A DNA stretch of 64,000 nt from Azorinus chamasolen (GCA_963576725.1 OY755237.1:62532979-62596978); one strand, 5' to 3'. Shown: positions 50,731 through 59,954, counted from the first letter of the stretch. Notes: a model not told the origin generated them from the letters alone. Program-made: numbers and translations.

Positions 50731-50957
50731 ATTTATTCCAAATTTCAATACCCACTGAATATTCATTGAAATATAGTTACAACGAAATATGAAAGGTAAA
50801 ACATTGTAGCCATTTGAGAAAGTAAAGAAACAAATTTATCAAAATCCATTAGCAAACAAAGGATACCCTGATCAGACGGCTCCTGTAGGGGCCGTCTGAT
50901 CTAGATCTACTCTGTTTGCAAATGCGTAAAAACACGTTTATATGAAGGAAAGGGTTA
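50727..50957 (-). mobile_element. TTAA-A MITE, second subfamily, left tip missing
   Basis: TTTATTCCAAATTTCAATAC to GAAGGAAAGGGTTAA. Shows the empty TA site used by TA-D at 17174. Confidence 0.88.
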
Positions 50958-51150
50958 ACTTTTATCCAGCTAATCGCGACCCGACTCGCAGACAGCTTGG
51001 ATCCAGATGAGACGCCGAATAACTCGGCGTCTCATCAGGATAAAAGCCGTTCGACACTTGTTCAGTAGTTTATCAAAAACCTGATTTAATCGGAAATAGT
51101 TAAAGCTGCATCAGCTTTAAATTCAACAAGACATTATATAGAGTTTTCCC
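50954..51150 (+). mobile_element. TTAA-H MITE
   Basis: TTAACTTTTATCCAGC, hairpin AGCTTGGATCCAGATGAG around GCCGAATAACTCGGC. Shares its left TTAA with the preceding A copy. Right end unclear. Confidence 0.8.
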
Positions 51151-51243
51151 AGAGGGGCAATGGTTTAAGTGTAGAGCGAAAGATGACTTAGCAAACTCCA
51201 AGAAAATATCAAAACACGGCAATTCGCTTTCTATATCTTTATG

Positions 51244-51450
51244 TTAACACATATCCCCTTTTGCGACCAGACTCGCAGTTACAAAAAGACTGCATCCAGA
51301 TGAGACGCCGAGTAACTCAGTGTCTCATCAGGATCCAAGCTGTTTGACACTCGGACAATAGTTTCTCAAAAGCTTGATCGAATCGGACCTAGTCAAACTT
51401 GCCCAATATTACAATGTGATTAGACGTTGTCAGAGCGTGATAAGAGTTAA
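51244..51450 (+). mobile_element. TTAA-H MITE (207 bp)
   Basis: TTAACACATATCCCC to GCGTGATAAGAGTTAA. Hairpin around GCCGAGTAACTCAG, shoulder AAAAGCTTGATCGAATCGGA. Confidence 0.88.
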
Positions 51451-51590
51451 AAACTACGGTTACCTTGTTTAAAGGTTTATTCAAAAGATATACAGTTCGA
51501 TGGAGATTAGCAGATCTATTAAATCCAGCCGTTATAATACTTGTATAAATTATGTAAAACATGGTTTTCAAACACTTGTGAAACATATAT

Positions 51591-51803
51591 TTAACCTTTA
51601 GCCTGCTATGGGCGGATGAGTGAATACCTATGCAAACAGTTTGGATCCAGATGAGACGCCGAGTAACTCGGCGTCTCATCAGGATCCAAACTGTTTGACA
51701 AATTGATTGCATTGTGGTAGACACATTGATATAACTTGAATTTTGAAAATGTAGTAGGTGAAAAATTATGTAAAAATAATTTGCTCAGCAGGCTAAAGGT
51801 TAA
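51591..51803 (+). mobile_element. TTAA-H variant with clean ends (213 bp)
   Basis: A perfect 17-bp TIR, TTAACCTTTAGCCTGCT and its complement. Palindrome 51633-51697 (CAAACAGTTTGGATCCAGA... around GCCGAGTAACTCGGC) differs between arms only at the conserved A/T site. Shoulders differ from other H copies. Probably the youngest H-type element here. Confidence 0.95.
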
Positions 51804-51874
51804 ACGGTTAAATCTTTCTCCACGGCGGTCACCGGAAAGTGACTCCAAGGGCTTGCTGTAACTGATGAATATGT

Positions 51875-51955
51875 GGTTACATTTACAAACAGTTTCGATC
51901 CAGATTAGACGCTTTATGACTTGACGTTACATCAGGATTCAAAATGTTTGACACT
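51875..51955. mobile_element. TTAA-H hairpin, worn
   Basis: ACAAACAGTTTCGATCCAGA and CAGGATTCAAAATGTTTGAC. Confidence 0.6.
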
Positions 51956-51959
51956 CCAC

Positions 51960-52389
51960 GCATGTTTTGAGAAGAAATTGAAGGGAAATCCACCATACAC
52001 TTTAAGACGACAATGTGCGCAGATGAAAATTAGTTTGCACCAAAATAGTTCAAATTAATATTGATTTTGGCCTATTGAAAAATTCAGGCGAGTTTCAAAT
52101 GTTAGCTTCTTCTATAAAACCGCTGTGTTTAATTTCACATTAATGTTTGTGCCTGTTATTTGAATATAACTTGGCAAAGTTATTTTTCGTTAGAACAACC
52201 CATGACTGTAAATATTGCAGTTCCTTAAAGACCCAAACTATATTATTCTTCTATTATTATTTTTTTAAAAAAAACCCCCAAACCAACAAAAAACAAACAA
52301 ACCACGATTCCAATGTCAAACATCTCATGAGACTCAAAGATTCAAGTCCAGGCCTAATTTTAAGAGAAGAAGGATTTACATTAGAGCTT
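51960..52389. other. A/T-rich spacer
   Basis: An A/C-rich run at about 52262-52305. The 82-codon frame over it is not supported. Confidence 0.45.
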
Positions 52390-52471
52390 AGCTAATCCGA
52401 ACACTCGCTAATCCAAACAGTCCAAACATTCGCTAATTCGAACACTCGCTAATTCAAACACTCGCCAATCC
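52390..52471 (+). repeat. 16-bp minisatellite, 5 copies
   Basis: GCTAATYCGAACACTC, with one copy altered (CAAACAGTCCAAACATTC). The last copy leads into TA-E sequence. Confidence 0.88.
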
Positions 52472-52606
52472 GTTTGACATGTTGCAGCTTAATGCAGGGT
52501 AACTGTTATACAGAAAGCTGGGAGTTTTCTAAATGACGTTTACCAAGCTAATTTCCTATAAAAGTCTAGATTCTTCTTCACTAAAAATTCCGGTAAACGC
52601 AGTTTT
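52472..52606 (+). mobile_element. TA-E MITE, right part
   Basis: GTTGCAGCTTAATGCAGGG to CGGTAAACGCAGTTTTACTT; hairpin worn. Confidence 0.7.
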
Positions 52607-52698
52607 ACTTCTCAGTCAATCTCTTTTGTTTATGGTACTCGGAGAGGAGATTCTAACGAGTACCAAAACTATAGAGTATGGTGGTATAATGCAGAAAA

Positions 52699-53114
52699 TA
52701 TAGTAGAACCTGTCTTAAGCGACCTCACATTAATTGGACACAGGCATCGTGAAGAGCAGGTGGTTGCTTAATACATGGTAAAACTAATACAGAAAGCTCC
52801 TTTATGAGCTTTCTGTATTACAGTAAAATGCCGCTAATGCGACCACATAAAAGAGGTATAATTCTGGTTGCTAGATGCAGGTGGTAGCTTAATGCAAGAC
52901 AAGAATAATGCAGAAAGCTCCTAGAGGAGCTTTCTGCATTACTTTTGTCCTGCATTAAGCAACCACCTGCTTATAAAGACACCCATGTGTATTTATTAAG
53001 TGGTCGTATTAGAGGGGTTCTACTGTACTTTTCTCCTGCAGTAAGCTACTACATGCCTTATAGACCCATAATTAGACCTCATTTTTATGGTCGCTTAAGG
53101 CATGTTTTACTGTA
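52699..53114 (+). mobile_element. TA-F MITE containing a second TA-F
   Basis: Outer tips TATAGTAGAACCTGTC and GGCATGTTTTACTGTA. Its right arm is split at TTTCTGTATTAC. Confidence 0.9.
52819..53027 (+). mobile_element. TA-F MITE, inner (209 bp)
   Basis: TACAGTAAAATGCCGC to GAGGGGTTCTACTGTA. Hairpin around AGCTCCTAGAGGAGCT nearly perfect. Taking it out with one TA restores the F arm TATTACTTTTCTCCTGC. Confidence 0.94.
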
Positions 53115-53204
53115 TACTATAATGTATGTAAATATCCTAGATACTCCTCTTGTTACAACGCTGCCAACTGTTTGGGTTACAGAATTTCACCAATTCAACA
53201 AGAG

Positions 53205-53372
53205 GAAGCTAAATTCTTTCGCTGCCAAAGGTTGCCGTCTGCAAACTTTATCGTCTGCTACAATTTTCATTTTCTTTTTGTTTCAAATAGTAAGAAACAG
53301 TTTTGACGCTAATGAGACACTGAGTTACTCGGCGTCTCATCTGGATCAAAACTGTTTGAAAATATAATAACA
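53205..53372 (-). mobile_element. TTAA-T element remnant with H-type hairpin
   Basis: TTTCGCTGCCAAAGG, then CAGTTTTGACGCTAATGAGA and matching arm TGGATCAAAACTGTTTG. It resembles 57279-57488, with the hairpin relocated. Confidence 0.65.
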
Positions 53373-53576
53373 GGTTTGAAATGGGCAACGAAAGAGATCA
53401 AGACAAGAAGTATTTCTTTCATGTTTGTTATGTGACTATTTTATAAATGGGTATTGATTTGAACAGGTATCGTATATACGCAGCTTGTTGTATTGTTAAA
53501 GGAATAATAAATGTTAAATATATGAAAAATATGCACGTTGTTTCGTTTGTATGAATTGTCCATTTCCAGTATGTAC
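53373..53576. other. A/T-rich spacer
   Basis: No gene or repeat recognised. Confidence 0.45.
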
Positions 53577-53626
53577 AGTAGAACCCGTCCTAAGCGGTCA
53601 TTCATTTATTGAACATAGAAGTCTTC
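53577..53626 (+). mobile_element. TA-F MITE, left tip only
   Basis: TACAGTAGAACCCGTCC to TTGAACATAGAAGTCTT, broken by a trinucleotide tract. Confidence 0.75.
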
Positions 53627-53632
53627 AAATCA

Positions 53633-53720
53633 GATGAAGAAGAAGAAAAGAAGAAAAAGAAGAAGACGAAGATGTTGTTGTTGTTGATGATGATGAAGAT
53701 GATAATTATGATGTTGCATA
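53633..53720 (+). repeat. GAA / GTT / GAT trinucleotide tract
   Basis: Imperfect GAA repeats pass into GTT and then GAT repeats. The 66-codon frame over it is a low-complexity artefact. Confidence 0.92.
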
Positions 53721-53824
53721 TGTGTCGAGTTTATAATTCGCCCAGTTGTTTCAGTTTTGACCCAAGCCTGCACTTATCATATAAGCATGAGAAATGGGGG
53801 ATTCTATAAATATTGTCAACCCCC

Positions 53825-54016
53825 ATAGAGCGATAACTTTGTGAATAAACAAAAGTGTCTTTAAAAGTAGGTGGTTACTTAATGCAGGCTAAAAGCAATG
53901 CGGAAAGCTCCTACACAGGAGCTTTCTGTATAATTATTGTATTGCATTAAGCTACCACCTGCCTTTAAGACCCATAATAAGATCTCTTTCGGTGGTCGCT
54001 TTAGGATAGTGACTGT
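53825..54016 (+). mobile_element. TA-F MITE, left tip missing
   Basis: AGTGTCTTTAAAAGTAGGTG, hairpin around AGCTCCTACACAGGAGCT (loop enlarged by CA), right tip GGATAGTGACTGTA. Confidence 0.82.
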
Positions 54017-54017
54017 A

Positions 54018-54227
54018 TGCAGTAAAAACCCTTTAAACTAGTCGTTCAATTTAGTACCAACCTCAGTCTTGGAGACCGGTGACAGCTTAATGCAGGATGA
54101 AAGTCATGCAGAAAGCTCATCTATGAGCTTTATGCATGCCTTTCGGCCTGCATTAAGCATCCGCCTGTCTGAAAGTGTCTACATTCTTCTCTACTATAAT
54201 TCCGGTTAAGAGGGGGTTTACAGTAAT
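54018..54227 (+). mobile_element. TA-E MITE (about 210 bp)
   Basis: TGCAGTAAAAACCCTTTAAA to GAGGGGGTTTACAGTA. Abuts the previous F. Confidence 0.87.
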
Positions 54228-54452
54228 TATATTTTGGGAAAATTACTGGACATCATATTCACAAGTAAATTGAGTTCTGCAATCATCAATCCGGTATACA
54301 TTCATGTGAATTCAGGCTGAAAACCACGTTACCCGGTATAAGCTCAGTGCACATCATATGATCATTAACAAGACGAAGTTAGTTACATATCTACGTGCCG
54401 TGCAATTTGATGACAAACACAGATAATTGATTTGTTTCGATATAGCTTAACA

Positions 54453-54661
54453 TACAGTAGCACGTTCGTAATTCGAAGTTTTAGTAAATATGATTTTAGA
54501 CCTATTAAGGCATGCGATTGCTTCATGCAGGTTGAAAGTCATGCAGAAAAATCCTCTGGGAGTTTTCTACATTACTTTTACCCTGCATTAAACTGCCACA
54601 TGTCTTAAACAACGATATTGCTACTTGTTTGAAGGCTGGGATTAATAAGGGTTGACTGTAT
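54453..54661 (+). mobile_element. TA-E MITE, diverged
   Basis: AGCACGTTCGTAATTCGAAG, hairpin GCAGGTTGAAAGTCATGC... around TCCTCTGGGA, right tip AATAAGGGTTGACTGTA. Confidence 0.72.
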
Positions 54662-54832
54662 AATGCTGTTAATAGCAAGTTATAGTATGGGTGAATACGT
54701 TATAATCCCTGTATACATATATTGATGTTTACAATGACAGGAAATACGGGCTCTCGGGATCATTGTGGCACATACAGATGCGTGGGTCTAAGCAAACACC
54801 TTCTCACATCGATTGGTGACCATTCTGAAAGG

Positions 54833-55082
54833 TTAAGCCTTCGCTTGCTGAATTTTAAAATACATTTCTCCTTCTTTAACCATGCCCTGTTGTATAATTA
54901 CATATATCTTCACTGTGTACAAGTAGTTCGCTGTGCAATCACTGCCGTGGAGTGCACTGGTTGCACAAACAACTTGTAAATAGTGCAGACCCTGGTGAGA
55001 CAGCTCCTGCAGGAACTGTCTCATCTGGGTCTTCACTAGTTACAGGTAGGTATATTGACGTGAATAGCAAGCGAAGGGTTAA
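54833..55082 (-). mobile_element. TTAA-C MITE, reverse, full length (250 bp)
   Basis: TTAAGCCTTCGCTTGC to AGCGAAGGGTTAA. The inner copy of CTTCGCTTGCT at both ends gives this family a 15-bp TIR in this copy. Confidence 0.94.
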
Positions 55083-55164
55083 GCTTTGTTATAACCGTTT
55101 TAACTAGTCGACATTCAGATAGGACGTAATGATGCAATTTTATTTACCTGTTGAATGTGCTTTT

Positions 55165-55399
55165 GAAACACTTTCCCTGTGGAATATTCATACTTGAAAT
55201 AATTACATCATGAATATATATAAGCTGAACGGTTAAAATGTCATAGTACACAGTATAGTTTAGTTTTGCTAGAAAATGTAGTGTCAGATCTATTATAGAT
55301 TCATAAGCAAACAGTAGAGACCCTGATCAGGAACCATCAGATCTTGATCTACTCTATTTGCAAAGGCGTGGAAAGGCGTTATACAAAGGAAAAAGTTAA
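55165..55399 (-). mobile_element. TTAA-A MITE (235 bp)
   Basis: AACACTTTCCCTGTGGAATA to CAAAGGAAAAAGTTAA. Palindrome partly lost (CTGATCAGGAACCATCAG). Confidence 0.82.
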
Positions 55400-55606
55400 T
55401 CCTTTCCCTCATGTAAATGCCTTTTAATGCAGTTGCAAACTATAGGAGCCGTCTGGTCAGGGTCTGCTCTGTTTGATAGATATGTTTCTTTACTTTCTGA
55501 AATAGCTACAATGTCCCAGCTTCAATATTTTAATATAACTGTTTTGTCCATGAATACTCATTAGGTATTGAAATTTGGAATAAACATAGAACACGGAAAA
55601 GGTTAA
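55396..55606 (+). mobile_element. TTAA-A MITE, second subfamily (211 bp)
   Basis: TTAATCCTTTCCCTCATG to ACACGGAAAAGGTTAA. Left hairpin arm deleted (GCAAACTATAGGAGCC). Shares TTAA with the previous copy. Confidence 0.87.
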
Positions 55607-55619
55607 AGAAAGGCAAGTC

Positions 55620-55872
55620 AGCTTTCAAAGTGGACAGTCTTGTTAAGCAGATGGATTTTTAACATGGCATATGAACACAGGCATGCTTGGCCAGGGCAGA
55701 AACTATAATAGTGTAACCAACATATCTCGAACTTCAAGTGACCATACACATTACTTAGAGTTTCCAATTGTGACAATTTCAGCATTAAAGTTAAACAGCT
55801 GATTGCTGATTTAAAGTAATCCTGAAAGCTCGTGTAGGAACTATCAGCATAACTTTCGACCTGCATTAGTTC
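55620..55872. mobile_element. Mixed A and F fragments
   Basis: A shoulder at 55650-55715 (ACATGGCATATGAACACAGG) and a worn F hairpin at 55800-55868. Confidence 0.5.
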
Positions 55873-55943
55873 GCATAGTAATATATATTACAACATTATG
55901 TATTGTAAATTTTGCAAAGGACCGAATTTGAGATTCAAGTCTA

Positions 55944-56152
55944 TGCAGTGAACCCTCTCTGAAAGGACCACTTAATGGGTAAATAGTAGTGTCTTTAAAA
56001 GCAGATGGTTGCTTAATACAGGACGAAAGTAATGCAGAAAGCTCCTACAGGAGCTTTCTGCATTACTTTCATCCTGCATTAAGCGACCACATGCCTCTAA
56101 GACTCAGAATTATACCTCGTTTTGATGGTCGCATTAGAGGGGGTTTACTGTA
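55944..56152 (+). mobile_element. TA-F MITE (209 bp)
   Basis: TGCAGTGAACCCTCTC to GAGGGGGTTTACTGTA. Near-perfect hairpin around AGCTCCTACAGGAGCT. Confidence 0.92.
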
Positions 56153-56328
56153 TTAAATGTATTTAAAACAACCAGAGCAAATGTTCTGAAGGTTTTGTAA
56201 TAGTGTCGCTCTGGGCCCACCCATGTATGATACAAGGTACAATAAAACAGTCTCCTCCTATGTATCAAGGGACAATGCAGACATATAAACACTATTATCT
56301 CCTTAAACATGGGAAACGAGTGTACTGG

Positions 56329-56404
56329 CATTTACAAACTGTGTAGATCCAGACTAGAACGTTCTCAAAATGAGTCCTCTAATCAGAGTCTACACTGTTT
56401 GTCT
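56329..56404. mobile_element. G-type palindrome without ends
   Basis: ACAAACTGTGTAGATCCAGA and TCAGAGTCTACACTGTTTGT; centre worn. Confidence 0.65.
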
Positions 56405-56473
56405 TTCCAATTCCTATCGCAAAATATACCTCTTCATACTGAATGGATTGTAAAGTTAATCAATGATGGACAC

Positions 56474-56714
56474 TTAACGCTTTACTCCATACATATTCAT
56501 GTAGGAATGAATGACATCATGGATATCAATTAAATTAAGTATTAGAATAGCACATGGACACATTTTTTGTGACTATGGTAGTAAATATAAAATCATATCT
56601 ATATTAGATCTATATCAATAGCAAACAGAGCAGAGCGCCTCAAGGAGCCGTCTCATCTGGATTTACTCTGTTTGCAAAGGCGTAGAAGGGCGTATTTATG
56701 GAGTAAAGAGTTAA
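56474..56714 (-). mobile_element. TTAA-A MITE (241 bp)
   Basis: TTAACGCTTTACTCCATAC to ATGGAGTAAAGAGTTAA. Left arm shortened (CAGAGCAGAGCGCCTCAAGG). Confidence 0.9.
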
Positions 56715-56777
56715 GAATTCAACATAAGGTCATCGTTAAGTCATACCATGTGATCGGCTGGTTGTCACCGGGAAACA

Positions 56778-57028
56778 TTAACCCTTTACCCAATAGCCTG
56801 TTTCTAGTTTTGAAGACATATGACCACTTAAAGCAGGTTGAAAGTAAAGCAGAATGCGCATTAAGGCGCATTCTGCTTTACTTTCAGCCTGCTTTAAGCT
56901 ACCACCCACTAGGATATAGAAAATATTTATTATGCAATATGTTCATGACTGTATGAATTTGAACTATTTTCTTCAGCGGAGGAATAAATCAAACACGCTA
57001 AAAGCCGCTTCTATCAGGTAAAGGGTTA
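56778..57028 (+). mobile_element. TTAA-U MITE carrying a TA-family hairpin (251 bp)
   Basis: Ends TTAACCCTTTACCCAATAG and CAGGTAAAGGGTTAA are TTAA-type. Its palindrome at 56827-56898 (CTTAAAGCAGGTTGAAAG... paired with CTTTCAGCCTGCTTTAAG) is the D/F type, with the following TACCACC also shared. Arms are 33 bp with one T/C difference. Single copy here. Confidence 0.92.
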
Positions 57029-57278
57029 AACAAACTCCGGGAAGTGTATGGGAGTTCGATATAAATTCTTATAACCCGTTTGACTATCATTATTCTGACA
57101 CTAGTGTTTTATTATTCTATTATTATATGACCGGTGTTTATCGAAATTTCGCGTGAATAATGTATCCCCATTATTTGCTACTAGTGTTTCTTTCATTATT
57201 CTTCGAACACTAAGTTAGAAATAAAGTTTGTATATTATCTGAGACAATATTTCGATTTAGTGCAATTTAATTTCTTTC
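57029..57278. other. Spacer
   Basis: Two similar stretches share TATTATT..ACTAGTGTTT, but nothing further is recognised. Confidence 0.45.
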
Positions 57279-57488
57279 TTAACACTTTCGCTGCCAATGT
57301 CGCATCTGTGATTACATATGCAAACGTTTTGGATCACAATGAGACGCCGAGTAACTCGGGGTTTCCTCTGTATCCAAATAGTTTGTTAATGTGACTATTT
57401 GTTGAACAAAAATGAAGACAAATAAACACGAAAATTGTAGCAGACGACAAAGTTTGCAGACGACATAATTTGGCAGCGAAATAGTTGA
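57279..57488 (+). mobile_element. TTAA-T MITE (210 bp)
   Basis: TTAACACTTTCGCTGCCAA to TTGGCAGCGAAATAGTTGA. Hairpin GGATCACAATGAGACG... around GCCGAGTAACTCGG, related to H. Confidence 0.85.
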
Positions 57489-57549
57489 GTTTTAACATGC
57501 TGCTAACGCATTTCGCCAAACGTCTGGTTTCAGATGAAACCCGAATTAG

Positions 57550-57776
57550 TCCATTCACTCTTAGTGACGCCGTTTGACGCCTGTGTAAAAGGTCATTTTG
57601 AAACCACTGTGATAAATAGAGCATTTGCTCCATAGGAGCAAATGCTCTATTTATCACAATGGTTTCAAAACTACACAATTCTAAAATTGTCATTTTTTCT
57701 AGTAAATATTACTTTTCGGTAGATTTATCCAAAGAAGTTGGGTCTAAAAATAGCCTAGGAGGTGGGTGGGGGGGGG
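57550..57776 (-). mobile_element. TTAA-B MITE with a G-tract end
   Basis: AGTGACGCCGTTTGACGCC, perfect hairpin around TTGCTCCATAGGAGCAA (57599-57666). The right end becomes a G run (GGAGGTGGGTGGGGGGGGGC) at 57757-57776, replacing GGGAATGGGTTAA. The G run could form a quadruplex. Confidence 0.85.
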
Positions 57777-57777
57777 C

Positions 57778-58275
57778 TTAGTTGGCGACTTATCACGATT
57801 CTAGTTGTTTGTCACCCAGTCCGTGCTTCGGAAAGGAAGTGGAACTGAATGTGGAATTGGGAATGTAAAGGATACGAGTTCTGTTGCCAACACAAACCAT
57901 CTCCGCATGCTTAAGGTTAAACAGAATTAGTTATTTGTTTTCGTGCAGTAACGCATTAAATTGGACTACGTTATAAGAGTGCTATGATGGGAACCAATGA
58001 CATAGCTATAAAATTTTAATAATGTACATGTACAAACGTATTAAAGTACGGTAATTGAACATATCAAGGGATATAGATAAGAAGCATACTGCTGTAGCAA
58101 ATCTCTTAATTCTCAACCTATACGTCTCTTGCTGCCACTCATCTGAGTTGTCTCGGTTTGAACGAGGTACAACAAGACAGGGGTTGGCCGAGAAATATCA
58201 AACTATTTTCATTAGATTTTCTAAATAACTTTCTTATCTAATATCCTGATATCGTAGCTGTGGTGAAATTCTCTT
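57778..58275. other. Non-repetitive spacer
   Basis: No gene or repeat recognised. Confidence 0.45.
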
Positions 58276-58526
58276 TTAACCATTTCCTTCATACAAACGC
58301 TTTTTTCATGTCTTTGCAAACAGAGCAGGCACAGATCAGACATCTCCTATAGGAGCCGTCTGACCAGGGTCTGTTCTGTTTGCTTATGAAATTATAACAT
58401 ATCTGACTATATAGTTTCTACCAATACCAAACACAAATGTATACACATGCCATTATGAAAAATCAGGTAATTGATATTCATGATGTCATTATTTGTTTAA
58501 TGAATATTCAACTGGCATTGGGTTAA
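58276..58526 (+). mobile_element. TTAA-A MITE, full length (251 bp)
   Basis: TTAACCATTTCCTTCATACA to ACTGGCATTGGGTTAA. Palindrome 58316-58383. Shares its right TTAA with an H-type element. Confidence 0.92.
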
Positions 58527-58700
58527 CTAATCTATGACACGTATTTGCAAATAACTTGGATTCATATTTGACACAGGGTAACCCGGCGTATCATCAGGAT
58601 CCAAACTGTTTGACACTCGGTCAGTGCTTTCTCAAAAGCTTGATTGAATCGGAAGTAGTCAATATTGTATTAGATCTAAATTGGATCAGGTAGAAAATGC
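58523..58700 (+). mobile_element. TTAA-H MITE, right end worn
   Basis: TTAACTAATCTATGACACG, hairpin around CAGGGTAACCCGG, shoulder AAAAGCTTGATTGAATCGGA. Confidence 0.78.
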
Positions 58701-58793
58701 ACGTGAAAGACGGGTCTATATATAGGATTTACTATGTTGTCCAGTCCCGTCGCGTTGCTTTACAGTCAGAAAGCTTTTACAAAGAGTACATAC

Positions 58794-58865
58794 AGTAGAA
58801 CTTATCTTAAGCGGCCATTAAAAACTGGTCTAATTATGGGTTTGTAAGGCATGTGGTATGCGCAT
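58794..58865 (+). mobile_element. TA-F MITE, left part
   Basis: TACAGTAGAACTTATC, then GCGGCCATTAAAAACTGG to AAGGCATGTGGTATGC. Confidence 0.75.
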
Positions 58866-58956
58866 GTTTCCTATGGACCACAGCGTAATTGGTAGCGAGT
58901 ATCAAATAGTCAACTCTCGATTATTCGAGATTTTAATAAAGAAGAAAGCAGTGTGA

Positions 58957-59102
58957 AAAACAGCTTAATGCAAGATTAATGTCGTGCAGAAAGCTCCTCT
59001 GGGAGGTTTCTGCACGACATTCATCTTGCATTAAGCTGTCACCTGTCTTGAAGATCGATAATGATACTTATTTGAATGTTCGCATAATCGTGATTTAACT
59101 GT
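58957..59102 (+). mobile_element. TA-E MITE, left end missing, strongly co-varied hairpin
   Basis: Palindrome 58961-59048: left AAGATTAATGTCGTGCAG, right CTGCACGACATTCATCTT. Both arms share at least four changes from the family's AGGGTGAAAGTCATGCAG. Confidence 0.88.
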
Positions 59103-59640
59103 GTTTGCTCATCGTATGGAAAGGGTAATACAATCGTTTACCATTGCTGTAGATAAGAACCGCATTAAGGAAATCTAAGTAAAGCATTTCTTATATTTCT
59201 GTGCCAAAACGTATCTTGCTGTTACTCACTACTCTCTCAGGGGTGATTCTAATGAGTGACCGATATATAAGAGTTTGGCTGAGAAACATGTGCTTTTGAT
59301 AGAGCAGTACGCATCTTACTGTATCTAAAGACCTGATTCAGCCTTAGAAGTAATGAATATTTAGGATCTGCCAATGTTATCGCATATATGTATATTCTCA
59401 GCTGTATAACTAATGTGTGGACTTGTTTATGACATTGCCCACATTGTGTTTTGGTAATGTATCGAGGAAGACGTGAACTATGCCGTGTGACATAAAACTG
59501 TTGGCATATTATCAAAGCCTATGTCTCTGTCAGTGTGACATTGTTAATTCAACTGTATCTTCTTGTTAAAGCATAAGTAGATATAGGCGAGCTCTAAAAT
59601 ATATTTGCCTTCCTCTGAAATGTAATGATTCTAAGCTAAT
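59103..59640. other. Non-repetitive spacer
   Basis: No repeat recognised. The 88-codon minus-strand frame at 59249 has no supporting evidence. Confidence 0.45.
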
Positions 59641-59760
59641 CCATGTGCAAAGTACATCTATATGAGTGGAAGAAAATCTTTCGTCCGGTATTAAGCTATC
59701 ACCTGAGTGTTAGGTATCCTTCTAGCTGTCGCTTTAAATAGATATGTTTTTATTGTACAC
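59641..59760 (+). mobile_element. TA-F/E right-end fragment
   Basis: CGGTATTAAGCTATCACCTG and TAGATATGTTTTTATTGTAC. Confidence 0.5.
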
Positions 59761-59894
59761 GTAACATACTGACTCTTCGTGTTGTTGTATATACATGTAC
59801 TTTATTACTATAATATTTCGCAAACAGTCATGATTTGCCACATCGTTTTACAGATATTGTACACGTATGTTCGAATATACATTGTATGCAGAAT

Positions 59895-59950
59895 CACACA
59901 CGCTTTATTTCCCACTAAACCCTATGTTGAGACAACTCTTTAGAATACAG
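59895..59950. mobile_element. HP-K left arm remnant
   Basis: TTTCCCACTAAACCCTATG, then ACTCTTTAGAAT. Confidence 0.6.
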
Positions 59951-59954
59951 TGGT

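Noticed and set aside
52945..53367. 140-codon frame, the longest outside the gene apart from the satellites
   Set aside because: It runs across the inner TA-F, the outer TA-F arm and a TTAA-T/H remnant, and contains hairpin translations (SFDANETLSYSASHLDQNC).
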